Of a DNA stretch of 64,000 nucleotides, positions 42,997 through 53,000 are shown piece after piece (position 1 is the stretch's first letter; each line of letters begins with the position of its first letter). The translations under genes were made by a program, and so were the position numbers. Source of the stretch: Arenibacter sp. F26102 (GTDB lineage: Bacteria; Bacteroidota; Bacteroidia; Flavobacteriales; Flavobacteriaceae); contig NZ_JALKBC010000003.1 in NCBI RefSeq assembly GCF_023015865.1, positions 248,001-312,000 on the forward strand, read 5' to 3'. Below the pieces are notes generated by a model, which had not been told where the DNA came from, did no database searches, and saw only the letters and a program-made list of their open reading frames with translations.

Positions 42997-44199
42997 ATGT
43001 CCAAAGGAGTGGCTATAACGGGAATGGGTATAATATCCGCTATTGGAAACAATGTGGCCGAGAATTACCGATCACTTATAGCGGGCAGAACTGGAATTTC
43101 ACAAATTTCAAAAATAGACACCCTACATAAAGACAGTATTATGGTAGGTGAAATTGAATTCACCAACAGGGAATTAGAGGGGAAATTGGGCTTAAGCCCT
43201 AATAACAATTACTCTAGAACTGCTTTATTGGGGGCAATAGCGGCTAAGGAAGCTATTGCGGATGCCAAAATACTCGACATAAAAGCATACAGGACAGGTA
43301 TTATTTCATCCACCAGTGTTGGAGGCATGGATATGACCGAAAAGTATTATTACGATTACTTGGAAAGTGGGGACAATAGGAGATATATAGAAGGCCACCA
43401 TGCCGGGGACTCTACAGAAAAGATTGCAGAACAATTGGGCATAGATCAAAGTTTGGTCACGACCATTAGTACAGCTTGCTCTTCTGCTGCGAATGCTATA
43501 ATGTTCGGGGCCAGGTTGATTAAAACGGGGCAATTGGATAGGGTTATTGTGGGTGGAGCAGATTGTTTGTCAAAATTCACTATTAATGGCTTTAAAACGC
43601 TAATGATCTTGTCCGATACACACAGTACACCTTTTGATGAAAATAGAAAAGGACTAAATTTAGGGGAAGCAGCCGCCTATTTGGTATTGGAATCGGAAAT
43701 GCTGGTAAAAAAAGAAAACAAAAAAGTATTGGGATATGTAGCCGGCTATGGTAATGCCAATGATGCGTTTCACCAAACTGCGTCTTCAGAAAATGGTGAT
43801 GGTGCCACCCTATCTATGGAGAAAGCCCTTACCGTGGCAGGACTGAAACCTAAGGACATTGATTACATAAACGCCCATGGGACCGCAACTGGAAACAACG
43901 ACTTGTCCGAAGGGCGGGCCATTATCCGAGTTTTTGGGAAAGAAGTTCCCGAATTCAGTTCTACCAAAGCCTTTACCGGACATACCTTGGCCGCAGCTGG
44001 GGCAATAGAAGCGGTTTATGCTATACTCTCACTTCAAAACAACATTATTTATCCCAATTTAAACTTTAAAACTCCTATGAAGGAGTTTACCCTAATCCCT
44101 GAGACCACCTTAAAAGAAAAAGTATTAAACACAGTTCTTTCGAACTCCCTTGGGTTTGGCGGAAATTGTTCCACACTTATTTTTTCAAAAAACCCCTAA
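42997..44199 (+). CDS. Beta-ketoacyl synthase, partner of the following CLF-like protein
   Basis: A 400-residue ketosynthase with intact C161 (STACSSAANAIM), H294 (NAHGTATGNND), K324 and H329 (FTGHTLAAAGA). It is followed after 78 bases by a non-catalytic ketosynthase-like protein, the arrangement of KS-CLF pairs that set chain length in type II polyketide and aryl polyene synthesis. It is the most likely polyene elongating enzyme. Confidence 0.9.
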   Translation: MSKGVAITGMGIISAIGNNVAENYRSLIAGRTGISQISKIDTLHKDSIMVGEIEFTNRELEGKLGLSPNNNYSRTALLGAIAAKEAIADAKILDIKAYRTGIISSTSVGGMDMTEKYYYDYLESGDNRRYIEGHHAGDSTEKIAEQLGIDQSLVTTISTACSSAANAIMFGARLIKTGQLDRVIVGGADCLSKFTINGFKTLMILSDTHSTPFDENRKGLNLGEAAAYLVLESEMLVKKENKKVLGYVAGYGNANDAFHQTASSENGDGATLSMEKALTVAGLKPKDIDYINAHGTATGNNDLSEGRAIIRVFGKEVPEFSSTKAFTGHTLAAAGAIEAVYAILSLQNNIIYPNLNFKTPMKEFTLIPETTLKEKVLNTVLSNSLGFGGNCSTLIFSKNP

Positions 44200-44277
44200 G
44201 ACGGAATTGTTATATTTACAATTGGGTCACTTGATCTTTTTAGATATTATATTATAAATCGGCATTCTCAAAAAGTA

Positions 44278-45342
44278 ATGGAAAAAGTTTTTATCAACAG
44301 TATCGGTTCCATATCTGCCCAAAAAACATTTGATAACAATGATTTTTTGGAGGAAATTACTACCTATGAAGACAACGTTATTTCTGCAATAGAACCCAAC
44401 TATAAGGATTTTATTCCGCCGGCGGCGGCCAGAAGAATGGCAAAGGGAATAAAAATGGGAGTAGTTGCTGCCAAAATAGCTATTGAGGAAGCCAATTTAA
44501 CGAATGTAGATGCCATTATTACCGGAACAGGAATGGGATGTGTTCGGGATTCCGAAAAATTTGTCACCGCCATTTTGGACAACCAAGAACAGTTTCTTAC
44601 CCCTACCTCCTTTATACAGTCTACCCACAATACGGTTGCGGGTCAGATAGCGCTGGGTATCGGGTGTAAAGGATATAATTTTACCTATGTCCATAGTAGT
44701 GTTTCTTTTGAATCCGCTCTTTTAGATGCATTAATGCAATTACAGACCAAAGAAGCAGAAAACATTCTTATCGGTGGGGTTGATGAATCGGGCGAACATA
44801 CCAATGCCATTCACAAACTAATTCATCATATAAAACCGGAAAAAATAAATTCCAACAAGTTGTTGCAGTCCAACACGGAAGGCGCTGTTTTTGGGGAAGG
44901 GGCCAATTTTTTTGTATTGTCCAACAACAAACAAAATTCCAGCTATGCACAAATATTGGGTGTAAAGACCTTTAATACCCTACCCCAATCAGAGCTAGCA
45001 ACCAATCTAGAGGAATTTTTAAAAAACAATAATCTTTCCGTAGACGATATAGACGTATTGATCAGTGGAAATAATGGAGACCTAAACTTCGACAATTACT
45101 ATTTGGAACTCAGCAAGGGGCTTTTTAAAAACACCCAACAAGTTTATTACAAACATCTTAGCGGTGAGTTTAACACAGCATCCTCATTCGGATTTTGGGT
45201 GGGTGCCAAAATTCTGAAGTCCCAACATATTCCTAGTGAGATCACCCTAAACACCATTAAATCAAAAGGGTTTGGAACTGTTTTACTGTACAATCAATAC
45301 AGAGGTAAAAACCATAGTTTCACCCTTCTTCGCCAATGTTGA
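44278..45342 (+). CDS. Chain-length-factor-like ketosynthase, non-catalytic
   Basis: A 354-residue ketosynthase-fold protein. At the cysteine position it reads TYVHSSVSFESALLDA, with His139 in place of Cys. The two catalytic histidines are also gone: the NAHGTAT position reads ISGNNGD, and the GH of the TGH motif reads GE in HLSGEFNTASSFG. It cannot condense and so resembles a chain length factor that pairs with the ketosynthase at 42997. The stop overlaps the next gene. Confidence 0.78.
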   Translation: MEKVFINSIGSISAQKTFDNNDFLEEITTYEDNVISAIEPNYKDFIPPAAARRMAKGIKMGVVAAKIAIEEANLTNVDAIITGTGMGCVRDSEKFVTAILDNQEQFLTPTSFIQSTHNTVAGQIALGIGCKGYNFTYVHSSVSFESALLDALMQLQTKEAENILIGGVDESGEHTNAIHKLIHHIKPEKINSNKLLQSNTEGAVFGEGANFFVLSNNKQNSSYAQILGVKTFNTLPQSELATNLEEFLKNNNLSVDDIDVLISGNNGDLNFDNYYLELSKGLFKNTQQVYYKHLSGEFNTASSFGFWVGAKILKSQHIPSEITLNTIKSKGFGTVLLYNQYRGKNHSFTLLRQC

Positions 45343-46112
45343 AGTTTCCTGTAATAAATCGACTTTTTGCAATTGCATTTATCGCTCTAATTATTTTGGA
45401 TACTATTTGGGACATAAGTTGGTGGATATATTTACTAACGGTTGCGATTTGGGCAACTTTTACCATTATAGGATCCTTCCATATTCGTTGGAATTATCAT
45501 CTTCCAGCCCTTCATTTGAATAAAGAAAGCCAAAAGAATTGGGTTGCCATTACCTTTGATGACGGTCCACATCCCGATTTTACTCCAAAAATTTTGAAAC
45601 TGTTGGAAAAATATAATGCCAAGGCATCCTTTTTTTGTGTGGGACAGCGAGTAGGGCTATATGGTGGTATTGCAAAAGATATCATTGAAAGCGGACATAC
45701 CATAGGAAACCACACTTATACACATTCCAACAAATTTGGATTCTTTGGAACACAAAAAGTAATATTGGAACTCCAAAAAACAAATACTACCATAAAAGAA
45801 GTAACAGGTCTTGACCCTAAATTATTTAGACCCGCCTTTGGGGTAACAAACCCCAATATAAATAGAGCTATAAAAAAAACGGAACTTCAAACAATTGGCT
45901 GGAGCATTCGATCCTTGGACACCACCAAAAGATCAAAAAAGGCCATTTTGGAACGTATTACCAGTAACTTAAAGAAAGGCGACATCATCCTCCTCCATGA
46001 TAGTAGTGAAAAAACAGTTGAAGTATTGGAACAGTTATTGCTATTTTTACAGCACAACAAAATGCAATCGGTTTCTGTAGACCAATTGCTAGATATTGAA
46101 GCCTATGCGTAA
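45336..46112 (+). CDS. Polysaccharide deacetylase (NodB-type), membrane-anchored
   Basis: A 258-residue protein. Two hydrophobic segments at the N-terminus (9-27 and 30-46) anchor it, and the NodB domain faces outward. Motif 1 is TFDDGPHPD (D75, D76), and the metal-binding motif is GNHTYTH (H126, H130); ILLHDS is the terminal motif. It would remove acetyl or similar groups from a carbohydrate. Its place in a pigment cluster is unexplained. Confidence 0.88.
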   Translation: MLKFPVINRLFAIAFIALIILDTIWDISWWIYLLTVAIWATFTIIGSFHIRWNYHLPALHLNKESQKNWVAITFDDGPHPDFTPKILKLLEKYNAKASFFCVGQRVGLYGGIAKDIIESGHTIGNHTYTHSNKFGFFGTQKVILELQKTNTTIKEVTGLDPKLFRPAFGVTNPNINRAIKKTELQTIGWSIRSLDTTKRSKKAILERITSNLKKGDIILLHDSSEKTVEVLEQLLLFLQHNKMQSVSVDQLLDIEAYA

Positions 46113-46734
46113 CGTACTATTTCTAATTGTCCTATTTGGTCAAGTTTCCCTTTTAATAGCCCAGGAAAGCAACATGGACAATGCAGAAATTGTAAGGTTC
46201 AAGTCCATGATCAATGAAACTTCAAAGGCAACGGTTACTATCCAAAGCAATTTTACACAATATAAGCACCTGGATTTTCTATCAAATGATATTATAACAC
46301 AAGGGAAAATGGCGTTTAAGGCTCCCAACATGGTAAAATGGGAGTATATAAAACCCTTCGAATACAGTGTTATTTTTAAGGACGATAAATTATTAATTAA
46401 CGATTCCGGAAGCAAAAGCAATGTGGACCTGGGAAATAGTGCCCTTTTCAAAAAACTAAATGAACTAATTATTAATAGTGTAAAAGGTAACTTGTTTCAG
46501 GATTCTGACTTTAGTATGGATTACTACAAAAGCACAAATTATTATAAGGTCATCTTTACCCCTAAGGACGAGAAAATAAAAAGTTATATCGCCTCTTTTA
46601 TATTATTCTTCGATAAGGAAAATGCCAACGTTCTAGAGGTTAAAATGGTAGAACCCTCAAAGGATTTTACTAGAATTGTATTTACGGACAGACTTATCAA
46701 CAAACCATTGGACAATGAAGTATTTACTAACTAG
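46105..46734 (+). CDS. LolA-like outer-membrane lipoprotein carrier
   Basis: A 209-residue periplasmic protein with signal peptide MRNVLFLIVLFGQVSLLIAQ and the LolA fold (IQSNFTQYKHLDFL; KMAFKAPNMVKWEYIKP; SVIFKDDKLLINDSG). In aryl polyene clusters a LolA-like protein is assumed to help move the product or a lipoprotein to the outer membrane. An upstream in-frame TTG at 46096 exists. It overlaps the following lipoprotein gene by 20 bases. Confidence 0.85.
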   Translation: MRNVLFLIVLFGQVSLLIAQESNMDNAEIVRFKSMINETSKATVTIQSNFTQYKHLDFLSNDIITQGKMAFKAPNMVKWEYIKPFEYSVIFKDDKLLINDSGSKSNVDLGNSALFKKLNELIINSVKGNLFQDSDFSMDYYKSTNYYKVIFTPKDEKIKSYIASFILFFDKENANVLEVKMVEPSKDFTRIVFTDRLINKPLDNEVFTN

Positions 46735-47323
46735 CTTAATAGCATTGTTATTGGCTTGTTCTTCCTATCCAAAAAAGAGTAATTTAGAAAGGAAAATTGG
46801 GACTACCTCAACCATATCCAATCCTTACTTTTCCGATATGGCCAAGGATTATGTCTATAAGGCCAAAATAAATTTCGGCACGAAATCCTTTGGCGGAATA
46901 TTCGCAGTAAAAAAACTTGGTGAAGGGCACCATAGGGTAGTCTTTACAACAGAAATGGGAAATAAGTTATTTGATTTTTCGTTTATTAAAAACGAATTCA
47001 AAATTAATTTCATTTTAGACGAAATGAATAAAAAGATTCTCATTAACCTTCTGAAGCGGGACTTTCATGTTTTAACCAATGAAAATCCCGAAATTTTGAA
47101 CCATTACGATAAACCTGGGGATACCATATTCCTGGAGACTCGGAAAGAGAATAAAACTTACTTTTACCTTATGGCAGACCAGCAACTCCATCGAATATTG
47201 GAAACACGAGGAGGCGAAGAAAAATCGGACTATATCTTTACACAGATAGAAGACAACCATGCCAGGGAAATCAACATAAGACATAATAACATTAAGCTAA
47301 CTATTGATTTAAAAGCGATTTAA
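46715..47323 (+). CDS. Lipoprotein of the pigment cluster
   Basis: A 202-residue lipoprotein with signal peptide MKYLLTSLIALLLACSS and lipobox LLAC (Cys14). The mature part is a soluble beta-rich domain with no domain I can name. It starts inside the end of the LolA-like gene, and the outer-membrane barrel follows two bases after its stop. The ATG at 46715 was preferred to the longer frame because it restores the lipobox. Confidence 0.75.
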   Translation: MKYLLTSLIALLLACSSYPKKSNLERKIGTTSTISNPYFSDMAKDYVYKAKINFGTKSFGGIFAVKKLGEGHHRVVFTTEMGNKLFDFSFIKNEFKINFILDEMNKKILINLLKRDFHVLTNENPEILNHYDKPGDTIFLETRKENKTYFYLMADQQLHRILETRGGEEKSDYIFTQIEDNHAREINIRHNNIKLTIDLKAI

Positions 47324-47325
47324 AG

Positions 47326-47919
47326 ATGAAAAAACTACTGTTATTAGGCCTTTTCTTCATTATTTCTTCCAATGTATTCGCCCAAAGCAAATCACAATTA
47401 GGCATAAGATTGGGTGCAAACAGTGCTAGGGTACTGAATTCGGAACTGGACACCAAAACTGGAATATATGCCGGATTATTTTTAGCAGTCCGTTTTACGG
47501 ATAGCTATACAATGCAACCGGAAATCGCATATTCCAATCAGGGAGGCAATGCCAGCTTCAGAAATGGGGAGGACATAAATATAAATTATGTATCCATTGG
47601 TCTGGGCAATAAGTTTTTTGTAAGTAGAAATCAGGGTTTCCACTTTACATTGGGTCCAAGTCTAGACATTAATTTTGATGAAAATTTTATCAATCTAATT
47701 AACGACAATGGCGATAATCTAGAAATTACTCCCATAGACATAGCTGTGTTTGGAGGAATTGGATATGAGTTTGATTTTGGATTGGCAATGGAATTGAGAT
47801 TTAAGCAAGGATTGATCGATCTGGATTTTAATGACTCCGGTGAGTATGGAGGCAATTCTGAGGAAAATCAATTAAACAGGGTTATCCAAATTGGACTGGC
47901 CTATAAATTTAATATGTAA
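47326..47919 (+). CDS. Outer-membrane beta-barrel protein (PorT/OmpW-like size)
   Basis: A 197-residue protein with signal peptide ending FAQ and alternating hydrophobic strands typical of an eight-stranded barrel (QLGIRLGANSARVL; YTMQPEIAYSNQGG; VIQIGLAYKFNM). It would sit in the outer membrane, possibly anchoring or passing the pigment. It starts two bases after the lipoprotein gene. Confidence 0.8.
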   Translation: MKKLLLLGLFFIISSNVFAQSKSQLGIRLGANSARVLNSELDTKTGIYAGLFLAVRFTDSYTMQPEIAYSNQGGNASFRNGEDININYVSIGLGNKFFVSRNQGFHFTLGPSLDINFDENFINLINDNGDNLEITPIDIAVFGGIGYEFDFGLAMELRFKQGLIDLDFNDSGEYGGNSEENQLNRVIQIGLAYKFNM

Positions 47920-47924
47920 CACAA

Positions 47925-48293
47925 ATGTTAATACTAGGACTTTATACCACCGAAACTTTTAACAAAAACGAAGAAGGCATATCCGCCCAAATCAAGTTAA
48001 ATCCCAAGCATGAAATATTCAAAGGCCATTTCCCTGGAAAGCCTATTATGCCCGGTGTTTGTATGATTCAAATTATAAAAGAACTTACAGAAAGGAGTCT
48101 TGGGAAGGATTTGTTTCTATCCATTGCCTCCAATGTAAAATTTATGGCAATAATAAATCCTGAAACCGACCCAACACTTCTTATAGACATCAACCTTAGT
48201 GAAATGGACGGTTTGGTCAAAATAAAAAGTACTACCACCTTTGGGGAAACAATTGCCCTTAAACTTAGTGCAACCTTTAAAAGTATGGCCTAG
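47925..48293 (+). CDS. FabA/FabZ-like hotdog dehydratase, Glu replaced by Gln
   Basis: A 122-residue hotdog protein with the complete His loop GHFPGKPIMPGVCMIQ, His35. The residue that should be the catalytic Glu, 14 positions later, is Gln49. Thus it has the His but lacks the Glu, the mirror image of the two proteins at 36057 and 36495. It starts five bases after the barrel gene. Confidence 0.78.
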   Translation: MLILGLYTTETFNKNEEGISAQIKLNPKHEIFKGHFPGKPIMPGVCMIQIIKELTERSLGKDLFLSIASNVKFMAIINPETDPTLLIDINLSEMDGLVKIKSTTTFGETIALKLSATFKSMA

Positions 48294-48782
48294 ATGAAAT
48301 TCTTCTGTTTTCTCTTATTACTGATTTCCCCCTCGCTTTTCACTCCAGACCTTGCGCAGATTCGCAAGGATTTTATATTGGCCACCAATAACCGTGAATC
48401 AGCCTTGGATTTAATGGATAAGTTAGAGCCTTTAACCAAGGATGACAACAAAATACTGGTAGCCTACAAAGGTGCGGTTATGGCATTGTCGGCAAAATAT
48501 TCCAAGGAAAATGAAGAACGAAAAAACCTTTTTAAAAACGGGATATCATTTTTGGAGTACGCGGTATCGCAAAAACCTGAAAATATAGAAATAAGGTGTC
48601 TTAGATTGAGTATTCAGGAAAATTCTCCCAAGTTTTTAAAATATAAATCCAACATTCAAGAGGACAAGACATTCATTTTAAACCACTATAAAAAGACCAA
48701 TTCCCAATTGGTCAAGGATTTTGTGAAATCATTTATATTACAATCAACAGAATTTAATACTGAAGAAAAGCAAGGGTTTTAA
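48294..48782 (+). CDS. Exported helical protein of unknown function
   Basis: A 162-residue protein with a signal peptide (MKFFCFLLLLISPSLFTPDLA) and an all-helical mature part with TPR-like pairs (ESALDLMDKLEPLTKDD; ISFLEYAVSQKPENIEIRCL). It starts immediately after the previous stop and lies within the export part of the cluster. Confidence 0.65.
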   Translation: MKFFCFLLLLISPSLFTPDLAQIRKDFILATNNRESALDLMDKLEPLTKDDNKILVAYKGAVMALSAKYSKENEERKNLFKNGISFLEYAVSQKPENIEIRCLRLSIQENSPKFLKYKSNIQEDKTFILNHYKKTNSQLVKDFVKSFILQSTEFNTEEKQGF

Positions 48783-48890
48783 CTTTAGTAATTCCTATTT
48801 TTGCGAACCATATCTTGTTTTTTCCTACAAGAAAGAACAACCAAATTGCAAAAAACCGTGTCACAACAAACCACATCCACAACTGAAGCT

Positions 48891-50060
48891 ATGGATCAGC
48901 TTAAATGCTGTGTGGTCATACCTACATACAATAATCATAAAACCCTAAAAAAAGTCATTCAAGGGGTGTTGCAATACACCAATGATATTATAGTCGTAAA
49001 TGATGGGTCAACGGATACCACTTCCAACATTTTAACCGAATTCTCCCATATACACATTATTTCCCTCCCACATAACAAAGGCAAAGGATATGCCTTGAGA
49101 CAAGGTTTTGAATTGGCCTTGCACCTAGGTTTCCACTTTGCAATCACCATTGATTCTGATGGCCAACACTTTCCGGATGACATCCCTATACTTATTGACA
49201 GCTTAAATAAAGAAACATCCAAAAATGTACTTTATATAGGGGCAAGAAATATGGGACAAAAAGACGTTCCCAAAAAAAGCAGTTTTGGCAACAAATTTTC
49301 CAATTTTTGGTTTTGGGTAGAAACTGGGATAAGACTACAGGACACCCAATCTGGTTATAGACTATATCCCATAAAGGCATTAAAGGATATCACGTTCTTT
49401 ACCAGAAAATTTGAGTTTGAAATTGAAGCGATCGTAAAGGCTGCATGGAACGGAATACAAGTGAAAAATATCCCGGTCAAAGTAACCTATGATGTCACGG
49501 AAAGGGTATCCCATTTTAGACCCTTTGTAGATTTTTCACGTATTAGCCTTTTAAACACCTATTTGGTAATACTCACATTTCTTTATATTTTCCCCCGTGA
49601 TTTAATCCAAAAAATAAAAAAAAAAGGAATTAAAAGATTCTTCTATGAAGACTTTCTAGGCAGCAATGATTCCCATGAAAAAAAAGCACTTTCCATAGCT
49701 TTGGGAGTCTTTATTGGTTTATCCCCCCTTTGGGGATTCCACACCTTGATAGTTATTTTCTTGGCCGTACTCTTTAAACTGAACAAAACCATTGCCTTTG
49801 CCTTTTCCAACGTAAGCTTCCCTCCTTTTATCCCATTTGTGTTATTTATTAGCCTAAAAATAGGACACTGGGCCTTGGGTACCGATTTTGACTTTACCTT
49901 TGAGGAAGCTGGAGAAAATTTCGAAGTGATAAAACATTTAAAATCCTATATAATTGGTAGCATTACCCTTTCCTTTTTTGGAGCTTTATCCTCGGGATTC
50001 TGTGGCTATATTATATTGAATATTTTTGACAGAAAAAAAATTGCACTTAAAAATGGGTAG
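48891..50060 (+). CDS. Glycosyltransferase family 2 fused to DUF2062
   Basis: A 389-residue protein. Residues 1-220 are a GT-A domain of the dolichyl-phosphate-mannose synthase type (CCVVIPTYNNHKTLKKV; DSDGQHFPDD). Residues 270-389 are a DUF2062 membrane domain with FIGLSPLWGFHTLIVIFLAV. The enzyme would glycosylate a lipid-like acceptor on the inner membrane. I preferred the ATG at 48891; upstream TTG (48801) and GTG (48858) in frame are alternatives. It overlaps the MMPL-fusion gene by eight bases. Confidence 0.85.
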   Translation: MDQLKCCVVIPTYNNHKTLKKVIQGVLQYTNDIIVVNDGSTDTTSNILTEFSHIHIISLPHNKGKGYALRQGFELALHLGFHFAITIDSDGQHFPDDIPILIDSLNKETSKNVLYIGARNMGQKDVPKKSSFGNKFSNFWFWVETGIRLQDTQSGYRLYPIKALKDITFFTRKFEFEIEAIVKAAWNGIQVKNIPVKVTYDVTERVSHFRPFVDFSRISLLNTYLVILTFLYIFPRDLIQKIKKKGIKRFFYEDFLGSNDSHEKKALSIALGVFIGLSPLWGFHTLIVIFLAVLFKLNKTIAFAFSNVSFPPFIPFVLFISLKIGHWALGTDFDFTFEEAGENFEVIKHLKSYIIGSITLSFFGALSSGFCGYIILNIFDRKKIALKNG

Positions 50061-53000
50061 TTTTTTATATCGATTTTATCATTTTGTTGCCAATAGAAGG
50101 CTGACTAGCGTCTTTGGTCTGATTGCCGTTTTTTCGATCCTTTTATTTATGGCCTCCAAAATTGAATTCGAAGAGGACATAACCAAGCTCATACCAAATA
50201 ATAGCAGAACCGCAGAACTTCAAAAAGTTCTAAAATCAGTAAATTTCGCAGATAAGATTGTCGTTAACATTATTCGTCAACCAGGGGCAAACATTGAAGA
50301 ACTAACTAGGTATGCAACTGTTTTCCTGGATAGCATTTCCAAAAAATCTTCCACACATATAAAGAAAATTCAAGGCAAGATAGATGATGGAGACCTAGGT
50401 AAGACTATGAGTTTTGTCTATGAAAATGCTCCCTTGTTCTTGGACAGGGAAGATTACAATATTATTTCAAAAAGACTCGACAAGGACAGTATTACCCAAA
50501 TCACAGAAAAAAATTACAGAACATTAATTTCACCATCTGGAATTGTTGCCAAGGAAATGATTCTGAAAGACCCTCTAGGAATATCCTTTATTGCCCTAAA
50601 AAAATTAAGGCAATTGGGCATCGGAGAGCAATTTACCCTTAAAGATGGCTTTCTCCTGAGTAAGGACCTACAGAATATATTACTCTTCATTACTCCCGTC
50701 CACCCTTCTAGTGAAACCGTGGAAAACACAAAATTTGTAGCCGATTTATATGAAACCCAGGAACAGCTGGACCATTTGTTTAAAGACAAAGTCAAAAGTG
50801 AATATTTTGGTGCCACTTTAATAGCGGTCGCCAACGCAAAACAGATAAAAAACGATATTCAACTAACGGTCAGTATTGCGCTATCCATCTTAATTGGTAT
50901 CCTGATTCTATTTTATAGAAAAATAACCATTCCCATTATTCTCTTTGCCCCTACCCTTTTCGGAGCAACACTATCCGTTGCTGTACTTTATTTGACCAGG
51001 GGGAAAATTTCTGCCATTTCCCTGGGAATAGGCTCCGTACTTCTAGGGGTTACCTTGGACTATTCCTTGCATATCCTAACCCAAATAAGAAATAACCCGT
51101 CTATAAAGACACTTTACACGGATGTGGCCAAACCCGTTATTATGAGCAGCATTACCACTGCCCTAGCCTTTTTATGTCTGCTTTTTCTGGATTCGCAAGC
51201 ACTACAGGACCTTGGTATCTTTGCCGCCGTTAGCGTAATTGGCTCCTGTATTTTCGCCCTCGTTTTTATACCCCACGTTTATCGGAATAATGATAAAATT
51301 AAAATTAGGAACACCCTTTTAGATAAAATAGCTTCTTACAATTTTCATAAAAACAAATGGTGTATTGTTGTTCTTTTAGGCTTGTTGACAGCCAGTGTTT
51401 TTTTTCACGATAAAGTAATTTTCAATAAAGATATTTCCAAACTCAACTATGAACCAACCGCCCTGTTGCAAGCTAGGGAAAGACTGGATGCACTTACCAA
51501 TATAGCCTCCAAATCCATTTATCTGGCCATCTATGGGGAAGAAAGCGAAGTGGCGCTTCAAACCAACGATACCATTTACCAAGAACTGATCCGTTTAAAG
51601 AACAACGGAGAAATTCTTAGTTTTGGATCTATTGGCACCTTAGTCCTTTCCCAACAAAAACAGCAAGAAAGAATTGCCCTTTGGAAGGATTTTTGGGACG
51701 ATAAAACTATTGCATATACAAAAGAAAATCTTGTAGAAAGCGGTGCGCAGTTAGGATTTAAGCCAGACTCCTTCGAAAAATTCTATTCCTTTCTCGACAA
51801 AGATTTCAACTTGCTGAACATTTTGGATTACAACGGCGCAGCTTCCCTACCTATTGACGACTACGTTACTACTGATAATGATTTTACCACCATTACATCA
51901 CTGATCAAATTAAAGGAGGGAAATGGCGAAAAGGTAAAGCAAATTTTTAAAGAATACCCCAAAACCCTTGTAATAGATAGGCAAGAAATGAATGAGATGT
52001 TTTTAGGCAATCTCAAAAATGATTTCAATAAGTTAATTGGTTACTCCCTTGGAATTGTACTATTGATCCTTTTCCTTTTCTTTAGGAGCTTCTCCCTCGT
52101 TTTGGTAACCAGCATTCCTATTTTATTGACTTGGTGGTTGACCATTGGCATTATGGGCATGTTTAATATAGAATTCAACATCTTTAACATCATAATCTCC
52201 ACCTTCATCTTTGGATTGGGAATAGATTACAGTATATTCATAACCACAGGATTGCTCAAGGAATATGGTAAAGGAGAAAAATTGCTGACTACACACAGAA
52301 CCTCTATCCTACTTTCGGCCATAACGACAATCTTGGGTATTGGGGTGCTAATTTTTGCAAAACACCCAGCGTTAAACTCCATTAGTCTGGTTTCGTTAAT
52401 AGGCATCCTATCGGCTGTTTTTGTCGCTTTTACCATACAACCGTTATTATTCCTGCTCTTTATTGGAAGTAATGAAAAACGCCCCATTAGCCTTCGATTA
52501 TTGGTACATTCCGTCCTTTCATTTGGTTATTACGGTTCCGGTGGACTATTGTTGTCCATATGGAGCGTTACCTTTATGAAAATCCTGCCCGTTAACAAAA
52601 AAATTAAAATGAAATGGTTTCATAGAACGATTTCAAAATTCATGAAATCGGTTCTGTACACCAATCCCTTTGTACGTAAAAAAGTAATTAATCTATCAGG
52701 GGAAGACTTTAGCAAACCTGCCATAATTATTGCAAATCACACCTCATTTTTAGATATTTTGGCTGTTGGCATGTTACATCCAAAGATTATTTATTTGGTA
52801 AACGACTGGGTATACAAATCTCCAATTTTTGGAAAAGCCGTTCAATTGGCAGGCTTTTATCCTGTATCCCAAGGAATTGACAACGGCTTGGAACATTTAA
52901 AAATCAAGGTAGCTCAAGGATACTCCTTAATGGCATTCCCAGAAGGCACAAGATCCAGAACCAATAAAATAAGACGATTCCATAAAGGAGCCTTTTATTT

